Positions 1-11,236 of a DNA stretch of 64,000 nt are shown piece after piece. The stretch is from Erinaceus europaeus. Taxonomy: Eukaryota; Chordata; Mammalia; Eulipotyphla; Erinaceidae. The notes below the pieces were generated by a model. That model was given only the letters and a program-made list of their open reading frames with translations, was not told the DNA's origin and searched no databases. The translations under genes and the position numbers were made by a program. Each line of letters begins with the position of its first letter. Position 1 is the stretch's first letter. The stretch lies in assembly GCF_950295315.1 (NCBI RefSeq), contig NC_080180.1, forward strand, positions 65,088,592 to 65,152,591, given 5' to 3'.

Positions 1-138
1 TCCAGAAAAAAAATATTTCCAATCACCCTGTATTGCTTTAGAAGTTTTCTTCACCATGTTCTGTCTGTAGTGGCATCGTGATTGGAGAAGTGGAAATATG
101 CACACAGGTGCAGGTTTGCTGATGGAAAGGTTTCTTTG

Positions 139-278
139 TGGGTGGGTAACAGTTATGCATAACAGCATAACAGTTATGCAGAGAGACTCTCATGCCTGAG
201 GCTCTGAAGCTCCAAGTTCAATTCCCCCACACCACCATAAGCCAGAACTGATCTGCTTAAAAAAAAAAAAAAAAAAAG
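139..278 (+). repeat. SINE-D (tRNA-derived) with A18 tail
   Basis: The copy has a tRNA-like head containing the 'catgcctgaggctc' block and a degenerate B box ('aagttcaattccc'), then 'accaccataagccaga' and an A tail at 260-277. The same arrangement recurs at 7118, 43540, 48600, 50030 and 62620, so it is a dispersed family. Its start is blurred by a short 'cagttatgcataacagcata' duplication. Confidence 0.7.
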
Positions 279-397
279 GCTTCTTTTCAATCTCTTAAAC
301 AGATGATATCATTTAAGTAACCTGTTGACTGGGGAATTCTTCATAAATACGACTTCATAGGAGTTTCTATTGAATGTTTCAGAGAAGATACAGATGT

Positions 398-625
398 GAG
401 GGCTGGGTGGTGGCACACTTGGTTGAGCACACATGTTACAATGCACAAGGACCTGGGTTTTGGCCCCCTGGCCCCCACCTGTAAGGGAAAAGCTTTGTGA
501 GTGGTGAAGCAGGGCTACAGGTGTCTCTCTGCCTCTCTCCCTCTCTCCCTCCCCCTTCCTCTCCATTTCTGGCTGTCTCTATCCAGTAACGATAATAAAA
601 ATGATAAAAAAAAACACAAAAAACA
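398..625 (+). repeat. SINE-B (hedgehog tRNA-derived)
   Basis: The head reads 'ctgggtggtggcacacttgg' (box A-like), followed by a degenerate B box, 'cccccacctg', a CT-rich stretch and 'tatccagtaa' with an A-rich tail. It aligns end to end by eye with the copies at 13223, 16884 and 55338. Confidence 0.85.
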
Positions 626-707
626 GAAGAAGACATAAATGCCTGACAAGTAACTTACGTGCTGTGGGATTCATTTCCTTAGAGTAGGACAACTTGCTTT
701 TTTTAAA

Positions 708-933
708 AAAATTATTATTTATAAAAAGGAAACACTGACAAAACCATAGGATAAGAGGGGTACAACTTTACACAGTTCCCACCACCAGAACTCCGTATCC
801 CCTCCTCTCCCCTGACAGCTTTCCTATTCTTTATCCCTCTGGGAGCATGGACCCAGGGTCATTGTGGGTTGCAGAAGGTGGAAGGTCTGGCTTCTTTAAT
901 TGCTTCCCCGCTGAACATGGGCTTTGACAGTTG
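708..933 (-). mobile_element. L1 3' UTR fragment
   Basis: On the minus strand this is the terminal part of the hedgehog L1 3' UTR. Landmarks shared with the copies at 4655, 24655, 52040 and 57795 include 'accataggataagagggg', 'ttcccaccacc' and 'tgtgggttgcagaagg'. It is 5'-truncated to about 225 bp, as is usual for L1. Confidence 0.85.
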
Positions 934-1510
934 ATTTTTAATTTTTTGTTTGTTTGTTTGTTTCCTTCTACTCTCATATTTTCTGCTTCAAATCCAGTAG
1001 TTTTCTTTTCCTTTTTTGGCACTGTCCTTCAGGTTAGCTTTCCCTCCGGAACGTCACAGTCTTTTGATGCCTATCTACAGTTAAAGTGCAGACATTAGAG
1101 TTCTAATTGGAAGCCACTGCATGTTGTCTTGACTCTTTAATCTTGGGAGAAAGGAGGGATAGACCTGTGCTTTTGGCAGGTATCCAAATGGAATTCTGTT
1201 TTTACTTACTGAATGTATTCTTTCATTTTTTGTGGAACCAGGGCTAGACTCAAAAATTATCAAATTATAGATTTAAATATATGTGGCTTACTATATGCCA
1301 ATTATACCTTCACAAGGCTATTCATGTTTTACATAACATTTTTTTTTTAAATCAGTGGGCATGAGTTACGTTAATTCTAGTCTTTCTGGTTTCGAAATCT
1401 ACCCATTACTTTCATAGTAGAAATTCCATTTAACTGAAAATCTTGTTTGTTTTCTTTTTCAGGGATTTACTCATCTAGTGAGAATTTATTGCAGTTTGGG
1501 TTTTTTTGCT
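934..1510. other. Single-copy AT-rich DNA
   Basis: I recognise no repeat family, exon or RNA gene here. It contains a short (GTTT)n run near 947-963. The short reading frames have no recognisable similarity. Confidence 0.5.
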
Positions 1511-1665
1511 TGTTTGTTTTAGATAGAGAAGACAGAGAGTAAGTGGCAGAGACCATAGTTCCAAAGCTCCCTTCGCTGTGGTCCGTTGAGACTGGGTTTG
1601 AACCTGCTTCACACCTATGACGAATCAGCAGAGCAGCCACAGGAGCTATTTCACTCTCCTCCGAC
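1511..1665 (-). repeat. SINE-E (old, minus)
   Basis: In minus orientation the copy has the B-box complement ('tttgaacctg') and a purine-rich 'agaagacagagagtaag' tail region. The same layout (GA-rich block, then 'gagaccacag', then 'gctctc') recurs at 9515 and 20588. It is diverged. Confidence 0.5.
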
Positions 1666-1837
1666 ATCATTCTTCTATCTTTTATTTTTTTATTCAAAGA
1701 CAATAATGGTTTCAAGACATCTCCTTAAACTTGGGAAAACATGGCAAGTAATCAACTTTTCCACTGTGCCAGTGGAATTTATGGCTGATACAGTTTCTGG
1801 TAAGTCAAATGTGAAGAAAGGTTTTTTGTTTTTTTGT

Positions 1838-2100
1838 TTTGTTTTTTGCCTCCAGGGTTACTGCTGGGGCTCGGTGCCTGCACCATGAATACACTGCTCC
1901 TGGAGGCCATTTTTTTTCTCCCCTTTTGTTGCCCTTGTTGTTTTTATCATTGTGGTAGTTATTATTGTTGTTGTTATTGTTGTTGTGGCTGGATAGGACA
2001 GAGAGAAATGGTGAGAGGAGGGGAAGACAGAGAGGGGAGAGAAAGATAGACACCTGTAGACCTGCTTCACCGCCTGTGAAGGGACTCCCTTGCAGGTTAA
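1838..2100 (-). repeat. SINE-A long form, 5'-truncated
   Basis: Starting from the 3' end, the copy has a T-rich tail complement, the 3' module ('gggttactgctggggctcgg', 'actgctcctggaggcc'), a (GTT/ATT)n block, 'ggataggacagagagaaatg' and the CT-body complement. It stops before the tRNA head, so this copy lacks its internal promoter. Confidence 0.88.
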
Positions 2101-3437
2101 GAGCATGAAGAAAGTTTTTATTTTTTTTATTTTTTTTAGTGAACACACAAACTTATAATCCATTTTTCTGTCCCTGACATTATAAATCAAGTATTATAGG
2201 AAGTCTGAACTAGGCAACAGTTAGTAATAATCAATAGAATACAAATGCTTTCTCCCTCCCTCTAATCAGTTTACTATAAAAATAGTCTTCCCAGCACAAA
2301 CATGAAACTTTTGCTTGTTTACATCCAGTACATTCCCAAGATTACAAGCAGACAAAAAAAAGTTTCAGGAGAGAAATAAAAATAATAATACAGAAAGCCT
2401 GTAGACAGAAAAGTAATAATTATATTCAAAAACCGTGTCCTGCTGAGACAGAACCTATCATTATATTAAAACTTGACTGTGTATGTACCCATTAACCTAG
2501 AAAATCAACAACGGAAAATATAGAGTTATATTTACCCCAAAACATTCTGCAGCCTAGTTTCACTTTACTTCAGAAATTCACTTATATAATCAAATGCCAA
2601 TCTGTGCCCAAGAGTCAATAACAATTGAGTTTTATTAGCTTCACCTTCTACTCATAAATGTCATACAACTGTAATTATTTGTTGATTAATTGGAATCACT
2701 GACATACTTTAAATAATGTCTGAACATTTGTATGTTCTGCAGAAATTCAGAATTATACAGCTGGGAAGAGCCTGGGAGTTCGAATTCGATGTCAAGTGCC
2801 TGTTATTTCATTCTAGTTCTTTGAACACTGCTAATTCATGTATGATTTATTTGACAAATGTCAATTAACAAGAATGTTCAATTAACCAAAAGACTCAATT
2901 TTCTGATTATTTTTGGGTAAATGGATGCTTCCTAAAAATTTTCTATAATAATCACCGTAAGTGTAGCTTTTATTATTCATACACCCATTTGCAATAGAAA
3001 TGAAAGATCTCTGACCTGGAACTTGATTTCTCTTTAGAGGAATAGCATAGTTTACCCTAAACTCTATACATTAAAAGTGGAAATACAGATTTCCAGCAAG
3101 CACATGGTTTTTGGTATCGATTAAAAAAAAAAAAAAAAAGGATGTACTTTGTGAGAGGGGAGAAAGAGAGAGAGACCAGTTCTGCACATGTGGAGTCCTT
3201 AGGAATGAAGCAGGTTCCTGTGTGCAGAGCCTGTCCTTGGCCTCACACATCACACCTCACGTGACATTCATCCTAGCAGTGCCTGTGATGCTACCTTGAT
3301 GTTAGGAAACTTCAGAGCTGCTTATTGTGCAGACTGCAACTCTGTTGTCTTTCAGGAGGGTAGAAGCTGTTTTCACTTACACAGTGGCCTCTAGCTTCAT
3401 TCCTTGCACCAGAACCAGCTGCAAAGACCACTGTTGT
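2101..3437. other. Single-copy AT-rich DNA
   Basis: No repeat or gene is recognised. There is an A16 run at 3123-3139 followed by a GA-rich stretch, which may be the remnant of an old SINE tail. Stop codons are dense in all frames. Confidence 0.5.
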
Positions 3438-3450
3438 AGGACCAGCTTTT

Positions 3451-3786
3451 TTTTTTTTTTTTCCCTGCAGGGTTATTGCTGGGCTCGGTGCCTGCACCAT
3501 GAATCCACCGCTCCTGGAGGCCATTTTTTTTCCCTTTTTGTTGCCCTTGTTGTAGCCTCATTGTGGTTATTATTATTGCCATTGTTGATGGATAGGACAG
3601 AGAGAAATGGAGAGAGGAGGGGAAGACAGAGGGGGAGAGAAAGACAGACACCTGCAGACCTGCTTTACCACCTGTGAAGCGACTCCCCTGCAGGTGGGGA
3701 ACTGGGGGCTCGAACCGGGATCCTTACGCTGGTCCTTGCGCTTTGTGCCACACGCGCTTAACCCACTGCGCCACCGCCCGACCCCC
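3451..3786 (-). repeat. SINE-A long form with perfect 13-bp TSD
   Basis: This is a full-length minus-strand copy, from tRNA head (right) through CT body and (CAA/TAA)n to the 3' module and poly(A) (left). It is flanked by the direct repeat 'aggaccagctttt' at 3438-3450 and 3787-3799. The TSD and A tail show insertion by L1 machinery. The B-box complement is intact ('ggctcgaaccgggat'). Confidence 0.95.
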
Positions 3787-3799
3787 AGGACCAGCTTTT

Positions 3800-4654
3800 G
3801 AGAACCCCACTTGGTAGACAGAACTCCAGCTCTGCAGAGGCTCTTTTAGGATCTGATTATTCTAGCAGACCCTCATTGTTCCCTTGGGCCTTTAGGAAGC
3901 TCCTTCCATTTTGGTACTGAAGTCGAATGTGGGTCCAGTGTCTGGTGCCACAGAAACGCTGTCACACCAGCACTGGCAAGGAGAGAAAGACTGTTTGTTG
4001 TCTTTCAGATGTGCAGTGAAGGCTGAAGCCCCTTTGTATCAAGAGAGATATGTGCCGGTGAGTGGGGAGAGAGGCTGAAGAACTAGCAAGTGCTTTTCAG
4101 AGCAAACAGAGTAGGGACCTGAGACCTGCAGGCAATCTGGGCTTCTGGAACGGGATGGGTTCCCAGACTAGGAATGCCTGTTACTATTCTCCTTATTGCA
4201 GAAAAGTAATCAAGATAGGAAAGTTGTCCTTTGGTTTTCCAAATTCACCTTTAGCAGATTATCAGTTTCTAGCAGAGCTGTGCCTGCCAGCAGAGTGCAA
4301 GCCCAGGGAGTCGCCCTGGGCCTCCTGTTGGCTTCCCTGGGGGCAGGTCTGGGCAGGCCTGGCAGCCCTGTGCCTTTTGGGTAGGGGTCGGGGCATTCTT
4401 TGTTGCTGTGGGAGTTCACTTTGTATTTGTGTGTTTTGACTTTCCAGAGCTTAGGCAGCGCTGTTTCCAGTTATAAACTGCCTCTTTGTTGAAATCCTTG
4501 TGTGTTTTCTGCTGGTCTGAGTGGACACAATGTATATAACTCAGGGAGATACTTTGAGCCTCTTTTGTTTGGCTTTGCCTACTCCTCCTTTAATTTTGAC
4601 TTGTTCACTTTATTTTTATTGCAACTTCCATAGTTTCTCCCCTGGTAAAGTTTT
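3800..4654. other. Single-copy DNA, moderately GC-rich
   Basis: No repeat is recognised. There is one splice-like segment at 4009-4057: a polypyrimidine tract and 'tttcag', then 49 nt with one open frame of 16 codons, then 'gtgagtgg'. It is short and could easily arise by chance. Confidence 0.5.
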
Positions 4655-5180
4655 ATTTTTTAATTTTTTTATTTATTAAAAGGAAACATTGACAAGACCA
4701 TAGGATAAGAGGGGTACAACTCCACACAATTCCCCCCACCAGAACTCCATATCCCATCCCCTCCCCTGACAGCTTTCCTATTCTCTATCCCTCTGGGAGT
4801 ATGGACCCAGGGTCACTGTGGGATGCAGAAGGTGGAAGGTCTGGCTTCTGTAATTGCTTCCCGGCTGAACATGGATGTTTGACCAGTCGATCCACACTCC
4901 CAGCCTGCCTCTCTCTTTCCCTAGTGGGGTGGGGCTCTGGGGAAGCAGGGCTCCAGGACACATTGGTGGGGTTTTCAGTCCAGGGAAGTCTGGTTGGCAT
5001 CATGGTAGCATCTGGAACCTGGTGGCTGAAAAGAGAGTTGACATACAAAGCCAAACAAGTTGTTGACTAATCATGAACCTAAAGGCTGGAATAGTGCAGA
5101 AGAAGAGTTGGGGGGTGGTGGTGGTGGTCTTTGTTTTGTAGGTAGCTAGTAGGCCTATTTTAGTTATATTCCAAGGGGCC
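4655..5180 (-). mobile_element. L1 3' UTR, about 0.5 kb
   Basis: On the minus strand this is a long piece of L1 3' UTR ending in an A-rich tail at 4655-4680. It is useful as a reference: upstream of the 'cctactagct' motif (about 5145-5155) it continues into more 3' UTR ('ttggaatataac'), which shows the normal sequence there. The half-L1 at 57795 has ORF2 start-like sequence at that point instead. Confidence 0.88.
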
Positions 5181-5189
5181 CGTGACTAT

Positions 5190-5332
5190 GCTAGTTTTGT
5201 GCTTGCGTGTGTGTGCATGCATGTGTGTGTGTGTATGTGCATGTGCCTATATGTGCGTGCGTGTGTATGTGCCTATATGTGTGCATGTGCGTGTGCGTGT
5301 GCGTGTGTGTGTGCGTGTGTGTGTGTGTGTGC
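5190..5332 (+). repeat. Imperfect (TG)n / (TGCG)n microsatellite
   Basis: A run of TG with interspersed TGCA, TGCC and TGCG units. It produces spurious Cys/Val-rich open frames. Alternating purine-pyrimidine of this kind can adopt Z-DNA. Confidence 0.95.
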
Positions 5333-7117
5333 TGTCTTTGTCTTCCTGTCTCTGGCAGTGTCCAGCTTCTTCATTTTTAGTTTTTGAGGTGCCTTCAGTG
5401 TCAGCTAGAGTGGAGATACTGAGGCCTTCTCAGGTCTTGGTGAACATAGCCGTAACCCTTCACAACTTGAGGCCCTTACCCCCACTCCCAATGCGAACTG
5501 TGTGGAATCTTAGAAAAACCCTCTTGGGTACCTATAATGTTTACTGGTCTTCATGCAGGGTGTTGGCTGGCCTCTTTTTATAACAACTTGTTTTACCATC
5601 TTGGGCAGATGTGATTTGAACAGCTGCTACTTATTGTTTTTGACAAACACCCCGCAGTTCAAGTTTTACCACCTGCAGGAGACTGGTGGCAACAAATAAT
5701 GACAGATCTCCCAATGGGGTGTTTGCATGGATCTGACTGGCATGTCAAGCTGCGAATGCTCCCTGGTGGTTGATGGGTCACTGTGGGGGGGCCTTTATCC
5801 CCTTCCTGGCACCTCCCTAACTGCTCCTCTCTGGTGGGTCTCAGTTACTGTGGTTGCCTGGGAGAGGTAGCCCATGTTTGAGGGCTACTATTCTAGAGCC
5901 AGGACTACTGGGGTGCTAACAGAGCAAATTAAACTGCCAAAAAGCTCATTGCTTTCAAAAAGATCCATCCTTATTTGGGGATCAGTACTTTGTAACTAGC
6001 CACAGAGGATCTGAATCTCCAGAATGTTCAGGTTGAATTAACCAAGAAGTTTTGAGAGTGGGCTATTCGGTCCAATCTCAGTTGTGCACACACCTGAGAC
6101 CCCGCATTACCCAACCACTGACAATGTGTCCTGCCACTTTCTCCCTTATTTCCAGTGCCCCATCTGCCAATTATGTGCACATCATATGCAGCTTTGTGAG
6201 AGCCATAGATGTGTGTGTATAGAAATGTCTATCACCTAGTTGTATGTGTGAGTACATTTATAATTATAGTTTGTATAGCAAGCCTATGTTAAATGTATTT
6301 ATAACTGTACTTGCATTGCATTCGCGTGATATGTTCTATCTCGGAGCATACATGAGACTGTTGTAGTTTCTACTCAGAGGTACCCATTGCCTAGAATAAA
6401 TAATACCAGAAAGTGTTAGTCAACATGATGAAATCCTTGCACATGCAATCCTTTCTAAGAAAAAAAAAATACTTGCCCATGCCTTAAGAGATGTGAGTGG
6501 CTGACTGGGGTGGGGAGACATCTCTGCCAGGAGAACTGCATCAAGGAAATGTTGACTTGGTGAAACCGGAGTTGTTTGTAGACACAATGACAGATACTGT
6601 GATGTTGTCTGTTCCCAAGGTTGGTTTGCAGAATGTGGAGAAAGAAGGGCTGTATAGGACCGGTTAATGGAGAGAGAGCCTGGATTGCAGAGGAAGGAAA
6701 GGTCATACTCTTCCGAAGCAAAAAAATTGGCTTGTTGGAAAAGTCAAGTCGCAGCACAATTTTTCCGACACCCCAATAGTAGCCTTTTGCTCAAGTGGTC
6801 TGCTTTGCTACTACTTCCTTTTTTTGCATGGGGTGGTGGGGGTGGGTAGAGCCACCCTGTCTCCTTTCTATGACAAGAGTTCTTCCTTGTAGTCCTCCAA
6901 CTACATTCCTGATTGTCACTTCTGAAAATTCTAATAGTCTGTCTCTTTAGGCCTCCATTTCTTTCTGGCCCATTATTTTTCTTCCTTTATCATATGAAAT
7001 GTATGCCTCCATTTCTTTGAGCAAAAACAGTAATTAGTAATCTTCTTTGTTTAGGCCTTAGTCTCTACCCTTAAATGTTTTTATAAAAGATAATTACTTA
7101 CCACTTTCTCTGCTTTT
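5333..7117. other. Single-copy DNA
   Basis: Nearly 1.8 kb with no family I can name. Reading frames are short. There is a G-rich patch at 6825-6846. Confidence 0.5.
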
Positions 7118-7222
7118 TTTCCAGAGCACTATTCAGTTCTGGGTACTGGTGGTATGGGGATTGAACCTGGGACTTTGGGGCCTCATGCAGGAGAGTCTTT
7201 CTGCATAAGCACTATACTCTCT
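7118..7222 (-). repeat. SINE-D (minus)
   Basis: In minus orientation the copy shows 'ccagagcactattcagttct', the B-box complement 'gattgaacctggga', 'cctcatgcagg' and a box-A-side remnant 'ctatactctctcccc'. It matches the copy at 43540 closely. Confidence 0.75.
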
Positions 7223-9174
7223 CCCCATCTGCTACTTATGTTCACTCCTCAGCCCTCAGTACCTGACTTTCTTTCACTGAAATGTAGATATCTGCTTCGC
7301 CAAGGCATTTGTGGTCAAATTCCAAGACTTCTTTTTGGACCTTGTGTAGCCAACCTACTTTCATCATCCAACTTCTGTTGGGTACAAGGAAAGCTGCGAA
7401 TTTTGAGATCACACAAAAAAATCTACCTGTTCTTGACTAACTTCTAGAACATGCAGGCTCTGAATCTCATAGAGACGCCTCTTTAGTGGACTATTAGCAA
7501 GTGAAAATTGTGGTATTCAGGTTTACACAGTGCGACCTACTATTAGCAATAAAAATGAAGGCATTAGCTCTCTCCTTAGTTAATACTAACAGAAGTTAAT
7601 ACTAACAGATAGTTGATGCTAACAGGAGTTAATACTGACAACTGTCATTCATTACTGTCCGTTCTTACCTCTTTTTAAAATTCTTTGATTTTTGTCTCAA
7701 ATTCCAGGTATAAGAATGTCTCCTCACCCCGGGCTACTGATTGTGGGTTTGCTGGTTATTGAGGGAAGGATTCCCTTAGCAGGTGATCAACAGATGTGGG
7801 GTACTGCTAGGACATGGAGTCTCACCATGCTAGTCATACCCCACATTAAATAGTTTGTGGGGAAGGTTTTGAGGTAAACTACACTACTATTATTTTTTGT
7901 TGTTGCTTGTTTGCTTTTATATACTTTTAAACCTCATGAGGACACTGTCGCAACTTGTGTGAGGCTACTGGACTGGGGTCTCTGGGTGAGTGACTGGTTA
8001 GTTAGTAAATATGGAAGTCACTAAGGAATCCTTTCTCAATATTTTCCAAGAATCCTTTTCCCAAGGTTGTAGACACCTGCAGGCAAAAATTCACAACTGT
8101 TGATTCCAGCTTCTAAACTCAGTCACAGGGCCTCCTGCTCCTTTCATGCTGGTCCCATCCTCCTAAGGCTCACCGCAGAGGCCTGGCTTAACTGCGCTTT
8201 CCTTCCCACACCTGGGAGCCAGATGACCCACTAGAAAGACTTGAGAAGAGTTCAGTTACCTTAAGGTTTGGATGACACGTCTTCCTCCTCCTTAGCTTTC
8301 TCTGAGCCTCATTTGACCATCATAATCACTATTTCTGGTACTAGGATGTTGGTTTTCTCTTGGTTCACTGCCTACCACTCCAAGCTCTTTCCAAGGACAT
8401 TTGCATGTACTCTTTACACAGCTTTCAATCTCACATCAATCTACGATTTATCACTACTTCTCCCTAATGAGAGCTCTTTCTCAATTTGTATATACTTCTT
8501 TCTGTGGCACTCTCCACAGTTGCAATTTTACTTCTGTTTCCCCAATTAATATTCTTGAAGTTGCATTAAATCAGAGTCCTTATTCTTTTGAGCTCTGTTC
8601 AGATCCAGGAATCTAAGACATGGTCTGTCACATGAAGTGATTCTGAATAAAAGAATCAGCCTCAGTCCTTGACAATAAGAGAACTCTTTATCCTACTAAA
8701 AAGAGATCTTTTTTGTCTCTTGAACACAATAGATGGGCTACCCTCCTAGAGAGAAGTTGAAATAATTCCATCCCCTCCTTGCGTGATCTGGAAAGACCAA
8801 ATGCCCACTCACAGGGACCAAGCAAATGTCTATTTCTAAAGCATAAATGTTAAATAAGATAGCTTCTCTCACTCTCTCTTTTCTTTCTTCTCTCTCCTTT
8901 GTTCTCACTTTTCTGTCAGTCTCCTTCCCATAATCTGGTGTAAAATGAAATAATCTATGAAAAGTTACTTTTTTTGCCATGCTAGTTTTTACTCTCAACT
9001 CACTAAGTGCTTGATACCAAACTTGATTTACTGACTTTTTCACAAAACTATTAGCATAGTTTGAACGTCACTATAATAAGATATTGTTCTTCAATCTGAT
9101 GCTGGCTCGTCTTTAATAATTGCAGCTATTTAAAAATGCATATCTTTCTTTGTGTCCTCTAGAAAGAACATTAA
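7223..9174. other. Single-copy DNA
   Basis: No gene or named repeat is recognised. The stretch contains the small tandem array at 7578-7642 and a CT-rich patch at 8865-8935. Confidence 0.5.
7578..7642 (+). repeat. Four-unit 16-17 bp tandem repeat
   Basis: The unit 'agttaatactaacaga' occurs four times in a row with increasing divergence (the third unit has 'agttgatgctaacagg', the fourth ends 'actgacaac'). Confidence 0.8.
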
Positions 9175-9346
9175 GAAAATGGTCTAGGAAACCAGGCATG
9201 GAGATGGAATATACCTGGTCCCTAGTCAAAAGGGGGGGAAGCAGGTCTGCAGGTGTGTGTCTCTCTCTCCCTTCCCCTCTCCCTCCTCCCTCTATGCTTC
9301 TCTCTGCTCTGTCAAATAAAATAACGTTAAAAAAATAAATTAAGTA
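9175..9346 (+). repeat. SINE-B, divergent
   Basis: The head is decayed, but the CT-rich body, the 'ctgctctgtcaaataaaat' end and the A-rich tail match the SINE-B pattern (compare 14950-15178). Confidence 0.6.
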
Positions 9347-9514
9347 CATTATTTAGATGGATACAGACAAATCTGTAAAAGACTGGGAAATGATGTGTTT
9401 TCTCCTCTTATATGTCTCTCTTCACCCTTTCTTTCTACTACAGCCAAATAGAAGAGACGTTTTGTTTTGCATTGTTTTGTTTGGCATTGCAGGGGCTTTA
9501 CTGTTCCAAGCTGG

Positions 9515-9660
9515 CCTGACTTTTTCTGATAGAAGGATAGAGGAAAAGAGACAGCGAGATGAGAGAGGGGGGCAGAGACATCGCAGCAGCAAAGCTTCCT
9601 CCAGTGGCCTGGTGCCGGGCTTGATCCTGAACTATGCACGTGACAAAGGACAAAGTGGGC
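9515..9660 (-). repeat. SINE-E (old, minus)
   Basis: A GA-rich block, then 'gcagagacatcgcagcagc' and 'gggcttgatcctgaa' as the B-box complement. It is diverged; the match is by layout with 1511 and 20588. Confidence 0.45.
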
Positions 9661-10204
9661 ACACGGCCCACTTTGTTTTCTGGCCTCTCGTGATGTTTTC
9701 AATCATGTCCTGGGAGATTCCGCTGTTTAAGAAACAGAGCAGACTTCCACTAGCTTGCCATTTCTTGAGAAACAACCGTTATTTTCCCACATAGCCTTGT
9801 GCCACCTTTGTTCGCCTCTCTTCCTCCTGGCTCCTCCAGACTCTGTCGCTCCCTGTCACTGCAGATCTCCCTGCCCCCAGCTCCACTCACCCAGTGACTC
9901 CATGTGCACGAGTCCTGTTCAGCATACAAGACAGTTTCAGGATGAGCTCAGGCATGTTTCTGTTTTATGCTTTTGCTGCTTCTGTTCATAGCCTACCATT
10001 AATCCTGTTTGTGAGCAGAATATTCTTAGTCCGGCCGTAAGTTATTGAATCCTTGGCACCAGAGATAACAGTTCTAGAAACGGGGGTAGAATCTACATTT
10101 GCTCACTTTTGTATTCCCAGCAGCAAGCACTCTGCTCTGTAAATGTGAGCTCTGTAAGTGAATGGCTGCCACGCGGCCTAGTTTGCACCAGGGTGTCTTG
10201 TGGC
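9661..10204. other. Single-copy DNA
   Basis: No family or gene is recognised. Its left edge contains the imperfect inverted motif 'aaagtgggcacacggcccac'. Confidence 0.45.
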
Positions 10205-10880
10205 AGAAGACAATAGTCCATTGTTTTTTAAAATTATTATTATTATTGTCTTATCGGGGGTTAGTAGCACAGTCCAGCCATTGGCACGCATACAATTCCT
10301 CACTGTCCTGTGAAGCTTCTCTGCAGCACTCTCTCAGCCATCACCGTGCGGCGGAGCCCGTGGTTTCTTAGTCTCTGCCTCCACCTCTGTCCCTGAAATC
10401 CTTTCCTTTGATGCACTACGCCCTGCCCAGACCAAGTCTTACTTTGTGTGCTCCGTCCCTCTCCCTATTTATTATGTTCCACCCGTAAGTGAGATCATTT
10501 GAAATTTGTTCTTCTCTTTCTGGCCTATCCCACTTAACATGATGCCTTCAAGCTCCATCCAAGATGAAGCGAAGGAGATGACTTCCACCATTCTTAACGG
10601 CCGAGTGTCACTCCATTGTGTATATATATCACGACTTTCCTATCTGCTCATCTGTCAGTGGGCATCAAGGCTGCTTCTGGGTTTTGACTATGACAAGCTG
10701 GGTTGCAATGGACATAGGTGTGCATACGTCTCTTCTGATAGGGGTTACTGTTCCCTTTTTGTAAATCCTCAGGAGAGAAATTATCAGGTTGAAGGGTAGA
10801 ACCGTATCTAGCATTCTGAGAAATCTCTTGATTCTTTTACACAAGGGGTGGAGCAATTTATTATTAAATCATGTAATGCC
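10205..10880 (-). mobile_element. L1 3' end (ORF2 tail plus 3' UTR), old
   Basis: The complement reads as the end of L1 ORF2. A broken frame around 10665-10856 resembles the C-terminal part seen intact at 42124-42678 ('VCTPMSIATQLVIVKT'). It is followed toward the left by a 3' UTR of a different subfamily from the main one ('tacaattcctcactgtcc', also at 51785). Stop codons and indels make it a pseudogene. Confidence 0.75.
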
Positions 10881-11202
10881 AATCCATGAATTCTATTATT
10901 TAAATCAAGCAGCTTTAACCTCTGCCCATGTGTGTTTTTATTTAATGAACCTAAGAACAATACTAACTACTTATTTTTCTTCTTAATGCTATGCATTTCA
11001 AAATATTTTTAATACGTAATATATTGGGCATTGTTTAAATCTGCTGACTACTTTCTAAATAGATCAAGTTTCATGGAAAAATCCAAGAATATATATATAT
11101 AGAAACAACTCACAGTGATCTTAGTACTAAATTCAGAGTGGGTGAAGTTTGCAAATTGACGCATGCATGGATACTAAACAGCATAACTTTTAAATGTCTG
11201 AA

Positions 11203-11236
<34 letters not shown>

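Noticed and set aside
5182..5583. Cys/Val-rich 133-codon frame
   Set aside because: Its first half is the TG/TGCG microsatellite.
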